The notes under the pieces are model-generated. The model did no database searches. It saw only the letters and a program-made list of their open reading frames with translations, and was not told the origin of the DNA. Below, piece after piece: positions 21,403 to 32,921 of a stretch of 64,000 bases of DNA; position 1 is the stretch's first letter, and every line of letters begins with the position of its first letter. A program made the position numbers and the translations under genes. The stretch is taken from contig NZ_WINI01000004.1 of the NCBI RefSeq assembly GCF_009497155.1, forward strand, positions 434,001-498,000, written 5' to 3'. This stretch comes from Glaciimonas soli. Its GTDB lineage: Bacteria > Pseudomonadota > Gammaproteobacteria > Burkholderiales > Burkholderiaceae_D.

Positions 21403-21428
21403 TTTTTTTGTATATTGTTAGTAGTGAC

Positions 21429-21448
21429 AAGGGGCTTCGTGCCCCTTT
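21429..21448 (+). terminator. Hairpin terminator between dnaN and gyrB
   Basis: AAGGGGC-TTCGT-GCCCCTT with a short T/C-rich tail. The weak U-tract suggests partial termination. Confidence 0.55.
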
Positions 21449-21522
21449 GCCCATTTAAGTAATTCGTGATTGATGCATTTCAGCACTGTGTTTTTCTGAA
21501 AATGCACTCTCAGTAGTCATAA

Positions 21523-24087
<2,565 letters not shown>

Positions 24088-24161
24088 TTTTTTTGGCGAC
24101 TCTGAATGCGAAATTTACGTCAAATAAGAGTTGGGCATTTTGTGTCCTAGGAATAAAGGTA

Positions 24162-24188
24162 AACGGGCTCTTGTTGAGCCCGTTTTTT
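24162..24188 (+). terminator. Terminator after gyrB
   Basis: AACGGGCTC-TTGTT-GAGCCCGTT followed by TTTTCG. A perfect 9-bp stem with U-tract. Confidence 0.9.
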
Positions 24189-24238
24189 CGTCCATTTCGT
24201 CAGTCGTATAACGCCATCTATCGAATCATCTTTTGATC

Positions 24239-27200
24239 ATGACAGCAAAAAACATATCTGAAATAACCGATCTTCCCGACTACCCTTCTATCCAAAAATT
24301 GGCATCTGCTCTGCATAATTTTAATGGTAACCAGCGTGGCGCGGCCATTATGATAGGCGCGGGATTTAGTCGTTGTGCGGCTTTTCATGTTGGCCATACA
24401 AAGAAAATGCCGCTATGGAATGATTTCAGTAAAAAATTAATAGAGGGGCTTAATTCAAGCGATAAGGAATTGAGTTTTTCTGACCCTCTGCGGATAGCTG
24501 AGGAGTACCGTATTTACTTTGGTCAAGCAGCATTGAATGACCAGATTCGCACGGAGATTAATGATGATGCTTGGAGAGCCGGTGAACTTTATCAATCATT
24601 GTTGAACTTACCATGGTCAGAAGTTATGACCACCAATTGGGACACGCTTTTAGAGCGTGCCGCAAAAAATGTCCATAGTCGTTACTACACTTCTGTCACT
24701 AAACCTTCCGATTTAGCATGGGCACCATCACCACGAATCGTCAAGCTACACGGAACGATCGGAAGCAACGATACTTTTATTGCGGCTCAAGAAGACTTCA
24801 GAACTTATCCGGCAAAATTTGCTCCTTTCGTTAATTTTGCAAGGCAGGCATTTATCGAGAACGAACTTTGTTTGCTGGGTTTTTCGGGTGATGATCCTAA
24901 CTTTTTGCAATGGGCAGGTTGGGTGCGTGATCACTTAGCAGAACACGCACGAAAGATTTACCTCATCGGTGCTTTGAATCTTACCGCAGCTCGCCGCAAA
25001 TATTTGGAGTCAATTAATATTGCCCCGATTGATTTATGGGATGCGGTGCACAATATTGAAGACTCAGATCGCAGGCACCAAACTGCAACGGCCTTGTTTT
25101 TGAAAGAGGTGAAGCGTATAGGCGAGTCACGGGTTGAAAAACATAAGTGGGCTCCAACAAATTTACATCGTCAACAAGTATCTGAGGATGATTTCCATCG
25201 CCAGTTTAAAGAACCTGAGTATGCTGCAACTTTACTCAAACAGCAGTTAGCTATTTTAAAAAGTGATCGGGAATCGTACCCAGATTGGCTAGTATGTCCA
25301 CCGGATTTACTTGGACGTATTCAATCTCAGATTAGTGACCCACGCCCCACTCCGCAAAATATTTCAGCATTAGCTGTAGAAGACCGCGCTAAGTTGCTAT
25401 ATGAAATTGTGTGGCGCTACGACATAACATTAACCTCTATTCCGTCCTGGCTGACGGATGTACTTTTTCAGTTTGTTAATCCTGATACACCATGCTCTCT
25501 TAGCAAGCACCAACAGCTAGAAATAGCATTGATATTACTCAAAAATAGTCGGTGGCTTGAAGCAAAAAATGAAGAGGACAAGCAGGCAATACAGACACAT
25601 ATTAAAGAGCTGACTGCTATATTAGAAAAGCACGTGCAACATTTTCCCGACTGCGCGACTGAATTGGCCTACCATCAAGCGTTAGTGGCACGTGATGCAT
25701 TCGACTATCCGAATATGGAGAGCGCTGCAGAAAAGATAGTGGGTGATGATCCTATATGGAAATTGCGACGAGCCACATTATTAATGGAGTTGGGCAGGTC
25801 TGAAGAAGGAATAAAGATAATCAACATGGCATATGGTGAATTACGTGAAAACTACCGGGGTGATCGCGACTCCATATCTATTTTGTCTCGTTTTATGTGG
25901 GCACATTGGTTGTTGCAGTCAATCCATAGCTATCATTCAAATCAGAGACCAGAGAAGTTAGCTGCTTTTATTGAAAACATAACTCAGGAGTGGAAATGTG
26001 ATCCATGGATCTGGATTGAGCATATCCGCGGCAAAGTTGGACAGCGCCAGGAAGAGTATTTTAAGAATCAGCATCCCATCGAACTGACATTTGAGCAGGG
26101 ATCTTATAGGGATAACTCTAGCCACCATTCAAATAATAGCGGAGTAAGTGAATTTCTTCAGTTGGAAGAGCTGAGTAGATGTGTAGGTATTCCCTTGCGC
26201 ATTAGCTCTGGTTTTATCGGTGTTAGCTTACTTTCAAATGCCGCCGAAAAATTGGTACTGTCTGGTGGTATTGGTTCTGAACTATTGAACTACATTTTGG
26301 CGATTCGCTCTGCTAGTAACGAAAGATCTTCATCGATTAATGCTCTTTTTACGCGTATTGGTGTAGCGTCTGCATCAAAAAATGTGGTTGACACTTTAGT
26401 TGAACGCACTCAATTAGCAATAACCTACTGGCGTGAGCAGCGAACCACAGGAAGCAAAGAACGACAGAAGCATGCGTTGTCCACCCTTGGTATAGTGATA
26501 GAGGTGTTAGCACGTCTGGTAGTACGCGTGCCATCTGGGAAGGCCAAAATAATATTTCGATTGGGACTCTCATTGGGGCAACAGAAAAATTTACAGTGCT
26601 ATGATTTATTTGGTGTCGTCGCATCTTTGCTGGATAATTCCCTAAAAAGCATTCCTGCGTCAGAACAAGGGGAATTATTAGTTGACGCATTAGCGTTTCC
26701 ATTGCCAAGTGAAATAATCGATCAGCAGGCTTTGTCGCGTTGGCATAATATTAGTATTCAATATCCAAACGAACGGAATGCCTATCGCCATGTTGGAATA
26801 CGTATTGATGAACTAATTAATGCAGTCAAGTCCGATACCTCAATTACACGTACTGCCGCATTGTTACGTCTTTTGCCTTTGGTGAAAAAAGATGATTTCC
26901 TCAGCCAGGAGGAGAATGAAAAATTAGCAAAAGCAGTGTGGAACGATAACTTAGATTACCAAACTCTCCCAGCTACTTCGTACCTATATCCCCATGTTTT
27001 TCTCATTTTGCCAACACTAGATGAAGAACAAGTTCGAGCCCTAGTTCGCCATCATTTATATGAACATGGTAAAGAAATTCTGATGGATACGCGGGAAAAA
27101 TTACGCACTTTCCCATCAGAAGAAATTCATCGGGCGACTATGGTTTACTCAGGGATGGCCCACGCAGCAAGCAATGAAATTACACAACTGTTTCCAACGT

Positions 27201-27949
27201 CAAAACAGGCGACAATCTTATTTGATCGCTTAATGGGATGGAGGGATCAAGAACCAGAAGCTGATGATTTTTTTCAAGAAATCAGAAGCGCAAACAAACT
27301 TATTGATGATATCGGCAATGCACTTTCCTATGCGATCGTCCCAGCCTTATCCAAAAAGAAAAAAACAGTTAAGCGTTTTGAACAATTACAGTTACTTTAT
27401 GAAGAGGTGGAGAAGGCGTTCCATGTCATACCAGCCTTCGTTTTTTTTGTAGAAGCGAATGATGATGTTGCAAATGCAGTTGAAAAAATCATCCGTAAAG
27501 CTTTGCAAAGCAATCATGCCAATACAGTAAGTTATGCGGCTTTAGGAATACAAAAATGGGCGGAGTTATCCGAGGAAGTGGAGTTTCCCCACCTTGAGCG
27601 TTTGATTTCCAGATTAATTATCATAATCGAATCAGGACGCACGACAGGATTAGCGGCCTTACTTGATGTTGCAAATAACCTCGTCAAGAAGCAGCAATTG
27701 TCCAAGCAGCATATTGCGACGCTGATTGAGACTATACCCAGTATTTTTAGTGCAGTTTCCTATGTTGATATTAAATCTCATAGCCCTGAAGAGGTTAGTG
27801 CATCGAGCATTCGAGCAGCGTGTGTAAAATTGGCTGATGTACTTCTTAGACAAAACAAAGATGCCATTGCGTTGCGAAATTTGCTTGAGGAGTCTCAATC
27901 GGATGCTCTTCCAGAAGTGCGTTTTGCCATCAATTCAGAGGAACCATAA
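24239..27949 (+). CDS. SIR2-domain protein, defence-associated sirtuin (DSR)-like
   Basis: 1236 residues from the ATG at 24239 (an in-frame TTG lies 6 bases upstream; no clear ribosome site). The first ~290 residues are a SIR2-like NAD-binding domain: IMIGAGFSRCAA (GAG-x-S), MTTNWDTLLERA with the catalytic Asn, IVKLHGTIG with the catalytic His, and LLGFSGDDPNFLQW. The remaining ~940 residues are predicted largely helical, repeat-like, with no transmembrane segment or recognised motif. This single-gene layout of SIR2 plus a large helical sensor matches anti-phage DSR proteins, which deplete NAD on infection. The gene is AT-richer than gyrB. The phage-defence role is inference. Confidence 0.8.
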   Translation: MTAKNISEITDLPDYPSIQKLASALHNFNGNQRGAAIMIGAGFSRCAAFHVGHTKKMPLWNDFSKKLIEGLNSSDKELSFSDPLRIAEEYRIYFGQAALNDQIRTEINDDAWRAGELYQSLLNLPWSEVMTTNWDTLLERAAKNVHSRYYTSVTKPSDLAWAPSPRIVKLHGTIGSNDTFIAAQEDFRTYPAKFAPFVNFARQAFIENELCLLGFSGDDPNFLQWAGWVRDHLAEHARKIYLIGALNLTAARRKYLESINIAPIDLWDAVHNIEDSDRRHQTATALFLKEVKRIGESRVEKHKWAPTNLHRQQVSEDDFHRQFKEPEYAATLLKQQLAILKSDRESYPDWLVCPPDLLGRIQSQISDPRPTPQNISALAVEDRAKLLYEIVWRYDITLTSIPSWLTDVLFQFVNPDTPCSLSKHQQLEIALILLKNSRWLEAKNEEDKQAIQTHIKELTAILEKHVQHFPDCATELAYHQALVARDAFDYPNMESAAEKIVGDDPIWKLRRATLLMELGRSEEGIKIINMAYGELRENYRGDRDSISILSRFMWAHWLLQSIHSYHSNQRPEKLAAFIENITQEWKCDPWIWIEHIRGKVGQRQEEYFKNQHPIELTFEQGSYRDNSSHHSNNSGVSEFLQLEELSRCVGIPLRISSGFIGVSLLSNAAEKLVLSGGIGSELLNYILAIRSASNERSSSINALFTRIGVASASKNVVDTLVERTQLAITYWREQRTTGSKERQKHALSTLGIVIEVLARLVVRVPSGKAKIIFRLGLSLGQQKNLQCYDLFGVVASLLDNSLKSIPASEQGELLVDALAFPLPSEIIDQQALSRWHNISIQYPNERNAYRHVGIRIDELINAVKSDTSITRTAALLRLLPLVKKDDFLSQEENEKLAKAVWNDNLDYQTLPATSYLYPHVFLILPTLDEEQVRALVRHHLYEHGKEILMDTREKLRTFPSEEIHRATMVYSGMAHAASNEITQLFPTSKQATILFDRLMGWRDQEPEADDFFQEIRSANKLIDDIGNALSYAIVPALSKKKKTVKRFEQLQLLYEEVEKAFHVIPAFVFFVEANDDVANAVEKIIRKALQSNHANTVSYAALGIQKWAELSEEVEFPHLERLISRLIIIIESGRTTGLAALLDVANNLVKKQQLSKQHIATLIETIPSIFSAVSYVDIKSHSPEEVSASSIRAACVKLADVLLRQNKDAIALRNLLEESQSDALPEVRFAINSEEP

Positions 27950-27972
27950 ATTTCTTTTCTACTTTTTAAGAG

Positions 27973-28044
27973 TCCGATGAGTCGATTTTCGATATCGGAT
28001 TGATGTCACGTGAGGCGCAATACGCTACGCTAATGACACCCTAC
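27973..28044. repeat. Imperfect inverted repeats after the SIR2 gene
   Basis: TCCGAT at 27973 pairs with ATCGGA at 27994. A second element, GAGGCGCAATACGCTACGC... to CACCCTAC (28013-28044), resembles dispersed intergenic hairpin repeats seen in many proteobacterial genomes. Neither has a good U-tract. Confidence 0.35.
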
Positions 28045-28119
28045 ATTACGTCTTCTCTTATTGTTCAACATCCTCTCCTAAGAGTACAATGCACCTGTCC
28101 CAAATAAAAATGGGAACTG

Positions 28120-28285
28120 GTTTCGCAGCCAGAGTTACAAAAAGCGCACGAGCCGCGCAACGCGGTTTTTTTACGTGTGTACTGTTGCGCCCTCAATGGG
28201 CGGCAGTGACGGGGAGCCTTCGGGCTGCCGGTTTTTCTTTTTGTGCCGGTCTGCGAACCCTGTCATTTGCCGCCCTCCCCGTTTC
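28120..28285 (+). ncRNA. C4-like phage antisense RNA and its cis target
   Basis: Two stem-loops precede the ORF: CCGCG-CAA-CGCGG with a T-run (28154-28172) and the double structure CGCCC-TCAAT-GGGCG / GAGCC-TTCG-GGCTG with a GC-rich stem and T-run (28189-28237). GGGCGGCAGTGAC at 28198-28210 is nearly the complement of GTCATTTGCCGCCC at 28262-28275. This arrangement is that of the C4/CI antisense RNAs of phages P1 and P4, where a processed leader RNA pairs with downstream targets to switch off an antirepressor or replication operon. The family assignment is from memory of the motif, not a search. Confidence 0.55.
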
Positions 28286-28325
28286 GCAGCGGAGAGGCGG
28301 TTTAACCATACAAAAAGAGACCAGC

Positions 28326-28706
28326 ATGCGCAGCCCAACTACACCTGCACCACCTAAAAATCCGTATTTCAACAATCCCGAACGCGCACCATACGAACTC
28401 GGTCATTTGCTATTGCAACTACCCGAAAATTTTTCTCCCTTCATTCCGCAACCAGAAAATATCTTGCTTAAAGCCAGTGCGGCCGTCAGCCATGCTTACA
28501 GCGCCAATCACGTTCTAATGCACGGGCTGGAATCGTTAGGAAAAATGCTGATGGTCGTCGGCACCAATGAAGAATGGGCTATCGATAATGACGCGTTGAT
28601 TAATCTCGGTTTGCTAATTCAGCATGTCGCCGTTGAGGCGCAATTTATGCAAGAGACGGAAACGCATTTGAGTTTCACTTTGCGTCATCAGGCCAAAATG
28701 CAATAA
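28326..28706 (+). CDS. Phage-type ORF downstream of the C4-like leader
   Basis: 126 residues from the ATG at 28326 (MRSPTTPAPPKNPYFNNPER...), preceded by AAAAGAGA. It is helical and rich in Ala/Leu/His, with no recognised catalytic motif; its size and position suggest a small prophage protein (DUF3077-like is possible but unproven). The same frame stays open upstream to 28089, through the RNA region, giving a basic peptide (TGFAARVTKSARAAQRGFF) that resembles the Icd/ash-type leader ORFs often annotated over C4 RNAs. Whether the long form (28089-28706) is translated is unknown. Confidence 0.55.
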   Translation: MRSPTTPAPPKNPYFNNPERAPYELGHLLLQLPENFSPFIPQPENILLKASAAVSHAYSANHVLMHGLESLGKMLMVVGTNEEWAIDNDALINLGLLIQHVAVEAQFMQETETHLSFTLRHQAKMQ

Positions 28707-28790
28707 CAAGGTTGGGCTGAAAAGCCCATCATTTACCCCGAAGTAACTGATGACGGTTGCCCATCACAATATCAGCTTGTCGTTTTTATG

Positions 28791-28823
28791 TTGTAACATT
28801 GTGGATATTATTTAATGTTACAA
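28791..28823. promoter_or_regulatory. Inverted-repeat operator upstream of mazE
   Basis: TTGTAACATT and AATGTTACAA are exact 10-bp inverted arms separated by 13 bases, ending 22 bases before the antitoxin ATG. MazE-type antitoxins commonly repress their own promoter through such palindromes. Confidence 0.7.
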
Positions 28824-28845
28824 TTTTGTTATAACGGAGGATGAT

Positions 28846-29097
28846 ATGAAAACAGTATTAAGAAAAATGGGAAATTCACGTGGTGTGTTGATTCCTAAGC
28901 CATTTTTGATACAAACGGGATTGGATATTGATGAGGTCGATATTCAGGTAGAGAACGATCGTATCGTGATTAGCCGTCCTGAAAAAACAGTGCGTGCTGG
29001 TTGGGCGCAAGCGAGTCAGAAGATTGCTGATAGTGGCGATGATGTTCTTGTCTGGCCGGATTTTGCAAATGAAGATGATCAGGAGCTTGTGTGGTAA
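28846..29097 (+). CDS. MazE/AbrB-family antitoxin
   Basis: 83 residues. The N-terminal SpoVT/AbrB-type swapped-hairpin DNA-binding domain reads MKTVLRKMGNSRGVLIPKPF, and VENDRIVISRPE is its typical second half. The acidic C-terminus (DFANEDDQELVW) is suited to wrap the toxin. Strong ribosome site (CGGAGGA). The stop overlaps the toxin start by 7 bases. Confidence 0.88.
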   Translation: MKTVLRKMGNSRGVLIPKPFLIQTGLDIDEVDIQVENDRIVISRPEKTVRAGWAQASQKIADSGDDVLVWPDFANEDDQELVW

Positions 29098-29411
29098 CGC
29101 GAGGTGAAATCTGGTTGGCTGCGCTAGATCCAACGGTCGGTAGTGAAATACAGAAAACACGCCCCTGCGTAATCATTTCTCCTGCTGAAATGCACGACCA
29201 TCTGCGAACTGTATTGGTAGCGCCAATGACGACGGCGAGTCGACCGGCGCCGTTTAGAATTCCGATTACTTTTATGAAGAAAAAGGGCTTGATTTTGCTC
29301 GATCAAGTACGTGTACTTGATAAAACTCGCTTGGTTAAAAAATTGGGTACAACGACCGGTAAAACGTTGACGGAAGTTTTGGAAACACTGCAGGAAGTTT
29401 TTGTGGAATAA
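29091..29411 (+). CDS. MazF/PemK-family mRNA interferase toxin
   Basis: 106 residues starting with GTG inside the antitoxin gene. It shows the family opening RGEIWLAALDPTVGSEIQKT, the RPCVIISP strand, the APMTTASRPAPFRIP segment and the LLDQVRVLDKTRL segment. It cleaves RNA when free and is neutralised by the upstream MazE. The overlapping arrangement keeps antitoxin in excess. Confidence 0.9.
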   Translation: MVTRGEIWLAALDPTVGSEIQKTRPCVIISPAEMHDHLRTVLVAPMTTASRPAPFRIPITFMKKKGLILLDQVRVLDKTRLVKKLGTTTGKTLTEVLETLQEVFVE

Positions 29412-29552
29412 AAGAGATCGTGGATGTCATGTTGGCACAAATCTAGTTTGAAGACAGATGCTTGCTCAATCGTCTGTATTCAAATCTGTCTTAATGTGTC
29501 AACGATCTTAATTTTTTATCCTTACCAGCTTTTGATTAGTGACAATCAAGCT

Positions 29553-30494
29553 ATGCTAAAACCACCTTTCAATTTAAATCTTCTTCGTTCACTGGATGTA
29601 TTACTCGAAACGCGCAATCTGACGGCTGCGGCAAAAGCGCTTGGGCTGACGCAATCGGCGTTGAGCCGACAGCTGGTGCAATTGCGCGAACAGACTGGTG
29701 ATCCTTTGCTGATACGCGAAGGCCAACGTTATTTGCTGACGCAGCAGGCTGAGGCGTTGCGCGGCCCGCTTAAAGCACTATTGGCAAATATGGAGGCGCT
29801 GCTGCTTGCGCCGGATTTCGATCCTGCGCTATGCGCGCGCCAATTTTCGATGTGCGGATCGGACTATATTGCCGATCATATGCTGCCGGAACTGCTGCAA
29901 AGTTTTTCGTTGCAGGCACCGCATCTGCGTGTTGACTTGCGCATGTGGGAACCGGGTCACTATCGATTGCTGGCCGATGAAGGAATCGATCTGGTGCCAG
30001 TGATTGCCGACGTGATTCCCGATAATCTTCATGGTCGAGCAATGGGCGAAGACAAGCCGGTGTGCGTGATGCGTAAGAGTCATCCGCTGGCACAGCTAAG
30101 CGATATCAGTCTGGAAGACTATATTTATTACCCGCAGATAAAAATCGCTGGCGGCAGCGACAAAAACAATATTATTGAACAGCATTTGGCGCGACTCGGC
30201 GTAAAACGCAATATCCGTCTTAGTGTGCCGTTCTACAGTTCCGCATTAAAACTCTGTGTGGATAACGATTTGTTGCTGACGATTCCAATGCATATCGCCA
30301 TTGCTCTGGCACGCACCGCTGCTATCGTCTGGAAGCCGTTGCCGTTTGATGTGCCGTCGTACCGTTACTGGCTGTTGTGGCACGCACGCAATCATCACGA
30401 TCCGGCACACCAGTGGTTTCGCAAGCAGGTCTACGATGTATTGCAACGTTCTATGTTCGGCGTGACGCAATTTAATGCGATCAGCGATACCTGA
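29553..30494 (+). CDS. LysR-family transcriptional regulator
   Basis: 313 residues from MLKPPFNLNLLRSLDVLLET; the longer reading from 29424 adds 43 non-conserved residues. The helix-turn-helix is LTAAAKALGLTQSALSRQL at about residues 25-43, followed by a periplasmic-binding-type effector domain. Its target and inducer are unknown. The next co-directional genes, including the SGNH hydrolase, lie about 100-200 bases downstream and could be linked. Confidence 0.92.
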   Translation: MLKPPFNLNLLRSLDVLLETRNLTAAAKALGLTQSALSRQLVQLREQTGDPLLIREGQRYLLTQQAEALRGPLKALLANMEALLLAPDFDPALCARQFSMCGSDYIADHMLPELLQSFSLQAPHLRVDLRMWEPGHYRLLADEGIDLVPVIADVIPDNLHGRAMGEDKPVCVMRKSHPLAQLSDISLEDYIYYPQIKIAGGSDKNNIIEQHLARLGVKRNIRLSVPFYSSALKLCVDNDLLLTIPMHIAIALARTAAIVWKPLPFDVPSYRYWLLWHARNHHDPAHQWFRKQVYDVLQRSMFGVTQFNAISDT

Positions 30495-30598
30495 TCGCCA
30501 TTCCCTGCATTCATACCTACTATGCGTTAATCGCCATTGTTCCTTTAACTGCCATCCATTAGACTCCGCTCATCATCCGGTCGGGGGAGAAATCGCGG

Positions 30599-30703
30599 AT
30601 GCACCGCTCCACCGGCAAACACTTTTATTTCGGTATGGCGTTGCTGCTTGCTGTGGTTGTCGTCGTTGGATTTTGTCATACGCTGCAATTGATTTTCAAT
30701 TAA
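30599..30703 (+). CDS. Small membrane peptide (34 aa), possibly a truncated membrane protein
   Basis: ATG at 30599 preceded by GGGGAGA, ending 5 bases before the next start. It reads M-H-R-S-T-G-K-H-F-Y-F-G-M then a hydrophobic helix ALLLAVVVVVGF. Good ribosome site and tight spacing argue for real translation; but this opening is also like the start of larger multi-pass proteins, so it could be a decayed remnant. Confidence 0.4.
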   Translation: MHRSTGKHFYFGMALLLAVVVVVGFCHTLQLIFN

Positions 30704-30708
30704 AGGAT

Positions 30709-31977
30709 ATGAGTATGAATTGCTCCAGGTTTATCGGCGTCGTGTTCGGTATTGTGTGCAGTTTTATCATCGGTATCACGTCTGCATGGGCAGATGAAAA
30801 CAACTGGGTGGAAAGCTGGGCCGCTGCGCCTGATCAGGCAGGAAAACCATTGCAAGCGTTGACTGTGCGCGAGGTTGTTCGTACCAGTATGGGAGGCGCC
30901 AAGGTAAGGATCAGGTTCTCCAACCTGTACGGCACTGGTCCGGTCAGCATAGCTGCTGCCCACGTTGCGCTACATGCCAGCGGCTCAGCGATTCAGCCGG
31001 GCACCGACCATCCACTTACCTTTGGCGGTTCGCCTGTTTTGACGATGAATAAAGGTGAATCGGTATTGAGTGATCCGGTCAATATGTCCGTCGCGCCATT
31101 GCAAGAATTGGCGATCAGTCTATACATCAAAACCGATACAGGGCCTTCAACGATACACGGTGTTGCGATGGCGAGTACGTATATAAAAAACGATGTTGAT
31201 GCAACTGCAGCGATCAACTTAGATGCAACTAAAACTGTCACCAGCTGGTATTTCTTGAGCGATGTCGAAGTTGCCGGCAACGATCATTCCGGCAGCATTG
31301 TTGCTGTCGGTTCATCGATTGAAGACGGCGTCGGATCAACCATGGATGCCAACCGCAGATGGCCGGATTTATTGGCATCCCGCTTGCAGTCCGGCGTCGA
31401 TAATGCGGGGCTGGCATCAATTGGCGTGGCAAATTCCGGTATCGCAGGTAATCGTCTTTTGCGCGATGCTGATGATCCGTTTCGCGGATACAGCGTCTTG
31501 CATCGCCTGGATCGCGATGTCCTCGATAAACCGGGTGTACGTTGGGTGATACTCGATATCGGCATCAACGATATCGGTGCTTCTACGGTACTAGGGAAAG
31601 CCGATGCGCAAGCATCAGCCCGGCAAATTATCGATGGAATGAAAGAGTTGATTGCCCGTGCTCACGCAAAAAATATCAACGTAATCGGTGCAACGTTGAC
31701 TCCCTGTGCCGGTGTTGACTTCGGTTCGGGAAAACATTCCTATTATTCAGTGGCAGGAGAAACCAAACGTAAGACAATCAACTATTGGATACGCAATGCG
31801 CATGCCTTTGACGGAGTGGTCGATTTTGACAAGATACTGCGCGATCCGAAGCGCCTGGATCATATAAATCCTACCTTTGATAGCGGCGATCATTTGCACC
31901 CAAATGATGCCGGATACAAAGCGATGGCGGACGCGGTTGATTTGCGTTTGTTCGGCTATAAACCGATAGTTCGTTGA
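30709..31977 (+). CDS. Secreted SGNH/GDSL-type hydrolase
   Basis: 422 residues from the ATG at 30709 (AAAGGA ribosome site; ATG at 30715 possible). A signal peptide ends at TSAWA. It contains SGNH blocks: VGSSIEDGVGST (the nucleophile Ser, but the usual GDS is GSS), NSGIAGNRLL (Gly), ILDIGINDIG (Asn) and SGDHLHPNDAGY (Asp/His). It resembles extracellular esterases/lipases that act on carbohydrate or lipid esters. The substrate is unknown. Confidence 0.85.
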   Translation: MSMNCSRFIGVVFGIVCSFIIGITSAWADENNWVESWAAAPDQAGKPLQALTVREVVRTSMGGAKVRIRFSNLYGTGPVSIAAAHVALHASGSAIQPGTDHPLTFGGSPVLTMNKGESVLSDPVNMSVAPLQELAISLYIKTDTGPSTIHGVAMASTYIKNDVDATAAINLDATKTVTSWYFLSDVEVAGNDHSGSIVAVGSSIEDGVGSTMDANRRWPDLLASRLQSGVDNAGLASIGVANSGIAGNRLLRDADDPFRGYSVLHRLDRDVLDKPGVRWVILDIGINDIGASTVLGKADAQASARQIIDGMKELIARAHAKNINVIGATLTPCAGVDFGSGKHSYYSVAGETKRKTINYWIRNAHAFDGVVDFDKILRDPKRLDHINPTFDSGDHLHPNDAGYKAMADAVDLRLFGYKPIVR

Positions 31978-32049
31978 CATGGTTCAGGCTTCTGTGAAAC
32001 ATTACTTCACTACTCAATCGCAACTATCATATTCAGCATCTTTCAAATT

Positions 32050-32571
32050 ATGTCACTTCAATATCGTTACGCAAATAAACAAGACGCAGCAATCATCGCG
32101 CAATTAATCAATAGTGCTTATCGAGGCGAATCAAGCCGGGCAGGTTGGACCACCGAAGCAGATCTCCTGACAGGCGATCGTATCGATCCGGAAGGCATTT
32201 GTGAAATACTTGACCGAAAAGATTCGGTGATCCTGTTGTGCTTGCAAAATGAGGCCATCGTTGGAACCGTGCATGTGGAAAAAATCGGCAACGCCGCTTA
32301 TCTTGGTATGTTTGTCGTACAACCCCAATTGCAGGGCGGTGGAATTGGCAAACAACTCATGGAAAAAGCAGAGAGCCTGGTGCAGGCGCAATGGCATGTA
32401 ACAAAAATATGGATGACGGTGATCAGTATACGCAGTGAATTGATCAACTATTATGAGCGACGGGGATACGTACGCACTGGTCGAATTGAGCCATTTCCTT
32501 CGGAAGTGCCGGATGAATTCAGACTTGTCAAAAATCTGCAGTTTGTCGAAATGGAAAAGCAGTTAGCCTGA
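32050..32571 (+). CDS. GNAT-family N-acetyltransferase
   Basis: 173 residues. The acetyl-CoA binding motif A is GMFVVQPQLQGGGIGKQLME at about residues 88-107, and the C-terminal segment is NYYERRGYVRTGR. The N-terminus YRYANKQDAAIIAQLIN is typical of the fold. The substrate is not known. It is monocistronic. Confidence 0.9.
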   Translation: MSLQYRYANKQDAAIIAQLINSAYRGESSRAGWTTEADLLTGDRIDPEGICEILDRKDSVILLCLQNEAIVGTVHVEKIGNAAYLGMFVVQPQLQGGGIGKQLMEKAESLVQAQWHVTKIWMTVISIRSELINYYERRGYVRTGRIEPFPSEVPDEFRLVKNLQFVEMEKQLA

Positions 32572-32921
32572 TTGAATAATAACGGTGAAAAACGGACGCT
32601 GTCATTATCGTATGTCGGCAATGGTTCACCATGAGGCTTTGCAAGTGGCGCGTTGGGTACAGTGCACTCACTCTACGATGCCGTCGCGTTCTGAATTCAT
32701 CTCCCCTTACTCACTCATGCTTTCGGCCCGTAGCACCTATGCAGTGCTTGTCAGAGCGGGCGGCAATTCCTTGTGGGTAGTACTCATGATTTTGCATTAG
32801 GTATTAGTCACAGTACTAGTATATCCACTAGTCTTGTTCCAGTATAAAAGCATTTATATGATGCATTGGAGAGCGGACATCCGCATTTTTTAATGCTTCA
32901 TTAAACTGAAGGAACAGGAAG
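32572..32921. other. Intergenic region before leuB
   Basis: 350 bases. A 71-codon ORF at 32585-32800 shows no family features and is probably spurious or a decayed fragment. ACTAGT occurs twice (32815-32834) ahead of a TATAAA, which may belong to the leuB promoter. A good ribosome site (AAGGAACAGGAAG) precedes leuB. Confidence 0.4.

Noticed and set aside
28193-28375. Minus-strand 60-codon ORF over the C4-like region
   Set aside because: Explained by the GC-rich RNA structure; no protein features.
32585-32800. 71-codon ORF before leuB
   Set aside because: No ribosome site, no recognisable family; likely chance or decayed DNA.
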